Assembly: GCA_964454745.1 (NCBI GenBank)
Contig: CAYVUI010000123.1
Span: 1-13,126 of the forward strand
From: CAYVUI01 sp964454745
GTDB taxonomy: Bacteria; Planctomycetota; Phycisphaerae; Sedimentisphaerales; Anaerohalosphaeraceae
Length of the DNA: 13,126 nucleotides
Reading direction: 5' to 3'
Part shown: piece after piece, positions 8,701-13,126 of the stretch
Numbering within the stretch: the first letter of the stretch is position 1
Layout of the letters: each line of letters starts with the position of its first letter
Translations under genes and position numbers: made by a program
Notes under the pieces: generated by a model
What the model saw: only the letters and a program-made list of their open reading frames with translations
Database searches by the model: none
What the model was told of the DNA's origin: nothing

Positions 8701-10109
8701 CGATTGATTCCACCAATCTGCATGAGTACACCTACGATGACATTTACCAGCTTCTCGTGGCGGATTACCCCGTAAACTTCGATTTTGATGATACCACCTA
8801 CGAATATGACGATGTATTTAATCGCAAGAAGGTGACCGAGGGCACTACGGACACGAATTACAGCCTCAATCAGTCCGGTTTGAACCAGTACGGCACGGTC
8901 GGTTCCGACAGTCTTTCTTATGACAACAACGGCAATCTCAGCCAGAACGGCTCGTTTAAGTATTATTACGATTGTGAAAACCACCTGATCGATGTAAATG
9001 ACCTAAGTAATGCAAATAAAGAGACTTACACCTATGATTACGCTGGGCGAAGGATTGAGAGATATTATAGCTACCTTGGGAATCCTGCGGGAAGAGTCTA
9101 TCTGCGGCATGTTTATGACGGTCCTCACGTCATCGAAACACGCATATATGACAGCAGTGAGACCTATTTTGGTATGATCCGCTTTATTTACGGGCCGGGT
9201 ATGGATCAGCCCGTATGTATGCTGCGTTTTAATTCTCAGGGAACACTGTTTGACACTTGTTATTACCACCAGGATGCTTCATATTCAGTGATTGGCCTAA
9301 GTTCGGATGCGGGTGCGATTGTCCAGAAGTACAAATACGACGTATACGGGAATATGAAGATTTACTCTGCTGACGATCAGCTTCTGCCCGATTCGGCCTA
9401 TTATGCAACTTGGAATCCGTATTTCTTTACGGGTCGTCGGCTGGACCATGAAACAGGGCTTTACTATTACCGTGCGAGGATGTATAATCCCGAGACAGGC
9501 CGGTTCTTACAGCCCGACCCAGTTGGTTATGCAGATTGTATAAATATTTATACATATTGTTATAATAACCCCATCAATTATATAGACCCGTTAGGTTTGG
9601 GCTTTTGGTCTTGGGCCAAAAATGTGGGTGTTGGAGCGTTATCAGGTGCAGCAACAGGAGCTGTCGCAGGTCTAATTTGTGGTGGGCCTCCGGCAATGGC
9701 AGCTGGAGCAATGGCAGGTGCAATAGCGGGCGGTATTAGCGCTGGAGTAAATGATTTAGCAAATCAAGCTGCAGGCGATGGTCATTTAAGCACAAAAGAA
9801 GCAGCAGCATCTGGAGGATTGGCAGGTGCTACAGGAGGTGCGGGAGCAGTAGGGGGAGCTGCCGCAGGGGCAGTAGCAGGAGCGGTGACAGGTGGGGCGT
9901 CAGCAGCGATAGAATCAGGCGGAGATATTGGAGCGACAGCTGCTGGAGCTGCTGCCGGAGCTGGTTTTGGTGCAGCTGGTGGGTATATAGGGGGAGCAGG
10001 TGGAGCTGCAGCTCAAGCTACAGGTGCGGCAGCTTCTGCTGCTGCTGAAACGACTGGAAAGGCGATCGGTCAAGCAGGAAAAACGTTTGGCTCTAAATGT
10101 CCTAAATAA
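5757..10109 (+). CDS. Rhs/YD-repeat protein, lipoprotein-like, with Gly/Ala-rich C-terminal tip
   Basis: This 1450-residue protein opens with a signal sequence whose end, IIAC (Cys24), fits a lipobox, so it is probably a surface lipoprotein. A DPN-rich linker (residues 35-60) follows. Residues 63-102 begin the usual Rhs N-terminal domain (DPITVKGEYYY, KRTYR), which is interrupted by about 88 residues and resumes at SSPFGHNWDMNYN (192-204). YD repeats fill about residues 270-1200 and would build the hollow beta-barrel shell. The conserved core end begins at Trp1219. It contains QPDP and YIDPLGL, whose aspartates (1254 and 1277) match the self-cleaving pair of Rhs proteins, with cleavage expected after Leu1281. 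The remaining 169-residue tip is mostly Gly and Ala with zipper-like spacing and no recognisable toxin enzyme. AAAGGGGAT (5742-5750) supports the start. The Rhs family is certain; whether it is a toxin is not. Confidence 0.93.
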   Translation: MKYAKCILFTAIIFIILNSIIIACPPGNDWDFSEDPNSTKDPNSPTDPNNLPNPNPSDAASGSDPITVKGEYYYQAKDIVIPGRTMDVVIKRTYRQDYYNGESGSYKVDFDLNLEPPSYVNDCGVSYTSGVYDHQYELGGNCSTFEGTYRVTPCESGPQTLTLWVELRVYDGSQWSWDRAEHEIDVYPSEYSSPFGHNWDMNYNIKIYDEGETLYLNTGQAKVVPYEFKTGTSPREYYPDDATGRYDYIVKNTDDTFKLFKKNGNEFIFNTDGRITSITNPKGSEISFAYTGNKLTTITDDLGRDITLQYNGIGQLTTITDFENRSWNYTYYYNHNLTKVEGPYNYSKQYQYGDYTKHLIEEVTDPNGQTYIVNDYDQNDRVTTQTYGDYDTTFDYDTEPNAVIILDPNGFYTLNEYEGNGLITSKIDYTYNPQDDPNQYETQYVHNDHAETTRIIYPAGNCVDYEYDDSGNLLGVLYKSDPDTDDPNLYTQFTYSDYFNQIKTITDPKENVYTFTYDYDDPCDTDPNGLLTKVTFPQVTTENGQENPEIEFTYNVYGQMETITAPDGIVTKYVYCDTSNDPNYGRVIEIISDYSTTDPCALNISTYLKNDKLGNIIEIEDPEGNITQFEYDDYNKLTKVTDALDNITKLTYNPNLLLTEIEREIGGSSDPNQIVSYTYNILDKVRTITDPLGKVTTIGYDENYNKASLMDPEGQQANPQYQTSYAHDERDQLTSVTNANDHETIYAYNLNGDLDSATDPNGNTTYYDYDDFDRLICITYPNDSNEVFYYDDNSNLTSFENRNGDTISYQYDALNRLIQKNWPGNTRQINYYYDISGRLTDVNDVQSGVLFETNYYYDRLGRLEAVVDPWGHQVDYDYDDVGRRTKLVYPNDDYITYGYDELSRLIWIKDDSDANIVEYDYDELSRRTEMRYANGSVTKYEYDLKNQIEAIKIDVNGDQVYDANDLVYEYTYDDVGNRETLTIDSTNLHEYTYDDIYQLLVADYPVNFDFDDTTYEYDDVFNRKKVTEGTTDTNYSLNQSGLNQYGTVGSDSLSYDNNGNLSQNGSFKYYYDCENHLIDVNDLSNANKETYTYDYAGRRIERYYSYLGNPAGRVYLRHVYDGPHVIETRIYDSSETYFGMIRFIYGPGMDQPVCMLRFNSQGTLFDTCYYHQDASYSVIGLSSDAGAIVQKYKYDVYGNMKIYSADDQLLPDSAYYATWNPYFFTGRRLDHETGLYYYRARMYNPETGRFLQPDPVGYADCINIYTYCYNNPINYIDPLGLGFWSWAKNVGVGALSGAATGAVAGLICGGPPAMAAGAMAGAIAGGISAGVNDLANQAAGDGHLSTKEAAASGGLAGATGGAGAVGGAAAGAVAGAVTGGASAAIESGGDIGATAAGAAAGAGFGAAGGYIGGAGGAAAQATGAAASAAAETTGKAIGQAGKTFGSKCPK
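6063..6326 (+). other. Inserted beta-rich domain inside the Rhs N-terminal region
   Basis: In typical Rhs proteins the KRTYR segment runs within a few residues into the PFGxxW motif. Here about 88 residues (103-190) lie between them. The insert alternates hydrophobic and polar residues (LTLWVELRVYDGSQW, then AEHEIDVYP), contains three cysteines (123, 142, 154), and reads like an Ig-like beta sandwich. It could be a binding or attachment domain displayed near the shell's N-terminal plug. The fold is inferred from pattern only. Confidence 0.5.
9411..9530 (+). repeat. Rhs core end, copy 1 (inside the intact gene)
   Basis: This 120-bp stretch encodes WNPYFFTGRR through QPDPVGY and recurs 1048 bp downstream at 10459-10578. 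I counted 108 of 120 identical bases, and only 7 differences in the first 110. Most of the remaining differences fall in the last ten bases. It is the conserved hinge at which Rhs tips are exchanged. Confidence 0.85.
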
Positions 10110-10128
10110 TTAATAAGGATTCTAAAAA

Positions 10129-10410
10129 ATGAAAGATATTTCTTATCTTTATAAAAGTAAAATTTACTTATGGCTTTGGGCGATACTCGGATGTGTGGGG
10201 GTGTTAACCAGTATTTATTCTTTTGTCGAGATTTATCGTATAGAAAGTTTTTCAAAGGAGTTTATTGATAATGTTGTTGCTTTGATAGCAGGCTGTACAT
10301 TGTTTTCTTTCTCATTGCCCATCGTTTTTATACTTACCTATACGAATTACAAAGATGTGATTGAAACGAATAATGAGGAATCTGAGAAGAAAGACAAATC
10401 AATGACATAA
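10129..10410 (+). CDS. Two-helix membrane protein, possible immunity protein for the Rhs tip
   Basis: This 93-residue protein has two hydrophobic segments, about residues 12-32 and 46-68, and a highly charged tail (ETNNEESEKKDKS). Both ends would lie on the same side of the membrane. It starts 19 bp after the Rhs stop with AAGGA (10115-10119) correctly spaced. In Rhs and other polymorphic-toxin loci the small gene directly after the tip usually encodes the cognate immunity protein. A membrane protein here fits a tip that itself looks membrane-active. I recognise no named family, so the immunity role rests on position and topology alone. It is likely cotranscribed with the Rhs gene. Confidence 0.6.
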   Translation: MKDISYLYKSKIYLWLWAILGCVGVLTSIYSFVEIYRIESFSKEFIDNVVALIAGCTLFSFSLPIVFILTYTNYKDVIETNNEESEKKDKSMT

Positions 10411-10458
10411 GTATTGCTTGCTATACTGTTACTGTCTGTTTTTTTAACTTCTGCGGTC

Positions 10459-10578
10459 TGGAATCCGTATTTCTTCACCGGCCGTCGGCTGGACCACGAA
10501 ACAGGGCTTTACTATTACCGTGCGAGGATGTATAATCCGGACACTGGCCGGTTCTTACAGCCCGACCCGATCGGATAC
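10459..10578 (+). repeat. Rhs core end, copy 2 (orphan)
   Basis: Direct repeat of 9411-9530 at 108/120 identity by eye. Recombination between the two copies would delete the current tip and the small membrane gene and create a short Rhs end from the downstream copy. Confidence 0.85.
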
Positions 10579-10644
10579 TACGATTCCATGAACCTGCAAA
10601 TCAGTGCAATCCTTAAATATCACAGTTCTCCTGTTACAATATGA
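10459..10644 (+). pseudogene. Orphan Rhs core-end fragment (displaced tip remnant)
   Basis: The segment encodes WNPYFFTGRR to QPDPIGYYDSMNL, matching the intact gene's core end, but it lacks the YD shell upstream and breaks off near 10596 before the DPxGL cleavage motif. The reading frame stays open to a TGA at 10642-10644. A TTG at 10414 could open the frame with a hydrophobic leader (LAILLLSVFL), yet there is no ribosome-binding site and this is probably chance. Such orphan core ends mark earlier tip-replacement events in Rhs loci. Its stop overlaps the ATG of the next gene as ATGA, so residual translation might feed that gene. Confidence 0.75.
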
Positions 10645-11093
10645 CAGATTTCATGGACTCCTTGGAGGCAAAAGCAGAGAAAATTATCCTGGGGTTTGAT
10701 CCTCGGGATTGGGATAATTCTATTCCCGCAGTCGTCAAACGGGAAATTGCCCTGACCTTGGATCAGATCAGGCGACTACGGGATTTTCACAAAAATCAGC
10801 TTTCCAATCTTTCCTATAGTGAATGTCAGATCGGAACCGAATTGATACAGATGCAGGACCGGCTACCCAAGTACTCCTCTCTTAAATATCCTGAAAATGA
10901 AAAGTTTCAACGGCAATTACTTGGTCTCAAAACCGACCGAAGAAGACAGGAACTTTTCTTTGAAGATAAACTCCAGAACCTGCAAAGAACACTTCTTGGA
11001 CTGATTCATAAATACGAACAAGTCCATACTTTTGATGATAAATCTCGACAAAATTCTGCAAAAACTCGAACCCATCGTTCCCGAAGAGGTTAA
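10641..11093 (+). CDS. Small helical protein upstream of the HerA-nuclease
   Basis: This 150-residue protein is charged and mostly helical. Residues 30-125 look like two or more long amphipathic helices, possibly coiled coil (EIALTLDQIRRLRDF, DRRRQELFFEDKLQNL). The C-terminal 20 residues are basic and disordered-looking, and they are encoded in the stretch that overlaps the start of the ATPase gene. The ATG at 10641 lacks a clear ribosome-binding site and overlaps the stop of the Rhs remnant as ATGA. An in-frame ATG at 10653 is an alternative. No family is recognised. Tight coupling to the ATPase gene suggests a subunit or adaptor for it. Confidence 0.6.
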   Translation: MTDFMDSLEAKAEKIILGFDPRDWDNSIPAVVKREIALTLDQIRRLRDFHKNQLSNLSYSECQIGTELIQMQDRLPKYSSLKYPENEKFQRQLLGLKTDRRRQELFFEDKLQNLQRTLLGLIHKYEQVHTFDDKSRQNSAKTRTHRSRRG

Positions 11094-12987
11094 ACAATGG
11101 CGTAAGATCAGGGAAATGGGCTCCAAAGAACTCATTGAATTAGTGGAAAAACGGATTATTTCAACGGCATATCAGGTATTTGGGGATTACCAGAGCAAAA
11201 TCCTGTTATCCCTTCCATCGGCCCAAAAGGCCAGAGGACCCATCAACCTGGGGACGATTCTGTATGATCAGGAAAAGTGGCCGCTGGGGATCACAACCTC
11301 TGAGTTTACGCAAAATATGGCGATTCTGGGCCGATCAGGAGCAGGGAAAACAAACGTAACCTTTCACATCGTCCGACAACTCATTGATAGGAGAATCCCC
11401 TTTGTTTTCATGGACTGGAAACGAACGGTTCGGCATCTCATCCCACAATTGGGCCACAAAATCAATGTCTATACACCTGGCAGATCGATCTCCAAATTCC
11501 CATTTAATCCATTTCTTGTTCCTCCCGGCATTGAAGCCAATATATACATCAACCAATTGGTTGATATTCTAAGCCATGCCTTTACCCTTGGGGATGGAGC
11601 ACGAAGTATCCTGCGAAAAGCCATTAATACCCTATACCAAAAGGGAAATTCCTGCCCATTGGTCAGTGATATTATTCGTGAAATTGAAAACGTTCCGGAT
11701 ACCGGTCGCAGGGGAAGTTGGAAAATTTCAGCCCTTCGAGCCATGGAAAGCCTGGATTTTGCTGACATTTCCTCAAAAAATCGAATTTCTCAGCAGCAAC
11801 TTGCTGAAAAATTACTGCATGGGAATACCGTCATTGAACTGGATGCACTGGCCCATGAAGGCAAAAAATTCCTGATCCCGATTCTTTGTCTCTGGTTATA
11901 TTATGTCAGATTGCAGTCTGCGGATCGTGAGAAGCTCAGATTGGTGATTTTTATCGAAGAAGCCCATCATGTCCTCTATAAACGACCTCATGCCTCTAAT
12001 GAGACGGTCCTGGAAATGCTTTTCCGTCAATGCCGGGAATTAGGGATTGGAATTGTGGTAATCGACCAGCAGCCTCATTTGCTCTCTTCGGCGGCTTTGG
12101 GGAATACTTATACCAGCGTCTTTCTAAATCAGAAAGATCCAGCTGATATTCAGAAAGCTGCGGGAATCTGTTTGATGGATCCTGATGATAAGAAATATTT
12201 CAGTATGCTGCCGGTAGGCCAGGGCATTGTGAAACTTCAGGACAGGTGGACACAGCCTATTCATGTTCAATTTCCATGGGTTAATGTCAATAAAGGTTCT
12301 GTCACAGATGCTATGCTGGCCAGGTATTCCGCTGTTCAAAAGACAGATTCAGGCCGGAAAATGTCTAAACTGCCTGGATTTAAACAGGTTCCACGGTTTC
12401 CATTGTATGATATACCTCTAAATGACTGGGCATTTCAGTTGATTGAAGACGTATTAGCCCATCCGGATGATGGTGTTAAAATAAGGTATAAACGGCTTGG
12501 TTTGGGTGCAGGAACCGGCAACAGGGCAAAAGAACTGCTGTTAGAGCAGGGGTGGCTGGAGAGCCAGGTTGTTGACATCGGCAGGACACGGAAGGTTTTG
12601 CTGAGTTTGACACCAAAAGCCAGAGAAATCCTAGGATTCCACGCCACAAGGCCTGAATACGGCTCAATAATCCATGAATACTGGAAACGATATTATGGGC
12701 AGCGATTTCAGGAGCAAGGGTATAGGGTGGAATATGAGGTTCCACGCAAATCATCCGGAAGGACGGATATCGTGGCAACCAAAGGTGGCAAGAAAACCGC
12801 TGTTGAAATTGAAACGGGCAAATCAGATTTCGTAAAGAATGTGAAGCAGGATTTACTGGCCGGTTTTGATCAAATAAGGGTTGTGGCTACGGACAAAAAG
12901 GCTCTTGAAAAGTTGGAGAAGGGACTTGCCAAAGAAGGTTTGTTGGGAGTAGGGAGGATTGAAGTTGTACTGCAAGATAAATGGTAA
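11035..12987 (+). CDS. HerA/DUF87-type ATPase with winged helix and PD-(D/E)xK-like nuclease domain
   Basis: Residue numbers count from a TTG at 11032. I prefer the ATG at 11035, which gives 650 residues. Walker A is GRSGAGKT at 100-107 and Walker B is LVIFIEEAHH at 304-313. VVIDQQP (342-348) fits the sensor strand of the HerA/FtsK class, whose hexamers pump DNA or assist end processing. Residues 465-535 form a winged helix ending in LSLTPKAREIL. The last 80 residues carry GRTDIVA (Asp579) and AVEIETGKSD (Glu592, Glu594), the D...ExE layout of restriction-endonuclease-like nucleases. The usual Lys is replaced by Glu, although nearby Lys597 might serve. There is no signal or membrane segment, which argues against a VirD4-type coupling protein. 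The gene overlaps the previous one by 59 bp with no visible ribosome-binding site, implying translational coupling. Roles in element maintenance, DNA processing or defence are all possible. Confidence 0.85.
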   Translation: MINLDKILQKLEPIVPEEVKQWRKIREMGSKELIELVEKRIISTAYQVFGDYQSKILLSLPSAQKARGPINLGTILYDQEKWPLGITTSEFTQNMAILGRSGAGKTNVTFHIVRQLIDRRIPFVFMDWKRTVRHLIPQLGHKINVYTPGRSISKFPFNPFLVPPGIEANIYINQLVDILSHAFTLGDGARSILRKAINTLYQKGNSCPLVSDIIREIENVPDTGRRGSWKISALRAMESLDFADISSKNRISQQQLAEKLLHGNTVIELDALAHEGKKFLIPILCLWLYYVRLQSADREKLRLVIFIEEAHHVLYKRPHASNETVLEMLFRQCRELGIGIVVIDQQPHLLSSAALGNTYTSVFLNQKDPADIQKAAGICLMDPDDKKYFSMLPVGQGIVKLQDRWTQPIHVQFPWVNVNKGSVTDAMLARYSAVQKTDSGRKMSKLPGFKQVPRFPLYDIPLNDWAFQLIEDVLAHPDDGVKIRYKRLGLGAGTGNRAKELLLEQGWLESQVVDIGRTRKVLLSLTPKAREILGFHATRPEYGSIIHEYWKRYYGQRFQEQGYRVEYEVPRKSSGRTDIVATKGGKKTAVEIETGKSDFVKNVKQDLLAGFDQIRVVATDKKALEKLEKGLAKEGLLGVGRIEVVLQDKW

Positions 12988-13126
12988 ACAAAATTATAAG
13001 CCTAAGATATCAAACATAAAAAAGAATATTGGGCCTTTATTCACAATGATTATGATATTGTAATCAGCTACTTAGTCGTCCCTGAAAAAACCGTTTTATG
13101 CTGCATGTATTTTGTGTCGGCTCTGT

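Noticed and set aside
8262..8984. Long open frame (240 codons) antisense to the Rhs repeats
   Set aside because: It mirrors the YD-repeat codons; its Val/Ile-rich low-complexity product is the expected antisense of GAT/TAC-rich repeats, and there is no start context or domain.
9780..10090. Simple-sequence repeat array in the Gly/Ala tip
   Set aside because: Codons vary (gca, gct, gga, ggt, gcg) with no fixed DNA period, so it is compositional bias of the protein and not a tandem DNA repeat.
10414..10458. TTG-initiated signal-like leader (LAILLLSVFL) fused to the orphan Rhs fragment
   Set aside because: No ribosome-binding site, and the homologous part begins exactly at Trp with unrelated sequence before it; read as a chance frame extension.
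11035..12987. VirD4/TraG-type conjugative coupling protein
   Set aside because: No N-terminal membrane helices, and the C-terminus carries a winged helix and a nuclease-like domain; the motor fits the HerA/DUF87 class better.
13006..13126. Frame open to the right edge (about 40 codons: EYWAFIHNDYD...)
   Set aside because: No ATG, GTG or TTG start near its beginning and no ribosome-binding site; it may be the degraded or unusual start of a gene outside the window but cannot be supported.
1..13126. CRISPR arrays, tRNA or rRNA genes, transposase genes
   Set aside because: No regularly spaced direct repeats, cloverleaf sequences, rRNA motifs or DDE/HUH/tyrosine-recombinase signatures were seen on either strand.

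Overview
The window looks like accessory DNA from a bacterium of the Planctomycetota, possibly Phycisphaerae/Sedimentisphaerales. This is an inference and not a firm placement. The hints are secreted proteins with Asp-Pro-Asn ('DPN') linker tracts, moderate-to-low GC, long exported TPR and YD-repeat proteins, and patchy Shine-Dalgarno use. There are no rRNA, tRNA or CRISPR features and no recognisable transposase.

Layout. (1) Positions 1-285 are non-coding with one strong 9-bp hairpin. A small CxxC zinc-ribbon-like gene on the minus strand (286-471) is transcribed divergently from everything else. (2) Positions 630-3343 hold a tightly coupled pair: a protein with two winged helices, then a 709-residue protein of unknown function. 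The latter has a duplicated basic segment resembling integrase arm-binding domains and a degenerate metallopeptidase-like EExxH site. (3) Positions 3344-3694 are a 350-bp intergenic stretch with the best promoter of the window (TTGACA, 18 bp, TATAGT) and a roughly 190-nt leader with mutually exclusive pairings. (4) Positions 3695-10410 form an apparent operon: an exported TPR protein built from exact 80-residue repeats, a 1450-residue lipoprotein-like Rhs/YD-repeat protein, and a small two-helix membrane protein. The Rhs protein has the conserved core end and self-cleavage site, followed by a 169-residue Gly/Ala-rich tip. (5) At 10459-10596 lies an orphan, broken second copy of the Rhs core end, 90% identical over 120 bp to the one inside the gene. 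(6) Positions 10641-12987 hold a small helical protein overlapping a HerA/DUF87-type ATPase that carries a winged helix and a PD-(D/E)xK-like nuclease at its C-terminus.

How the parts may work together. The central operon reads as a polymorphic-toxin-like cassette: exported scaffold, surface Rhs shell, membrane-active-looking tip, small membrane protein in the immunity position, and a displaced old core end downstream. The flanking pairs (double winged helix plus 709-aa protein on the left, 150-aa protein plus HerA-nuclease on the right) look like genome-handling or mobile-element functions. They may once have been one operon into which the Rhs cassette was inserted. That reading is testable but not shown by this sequence alone.
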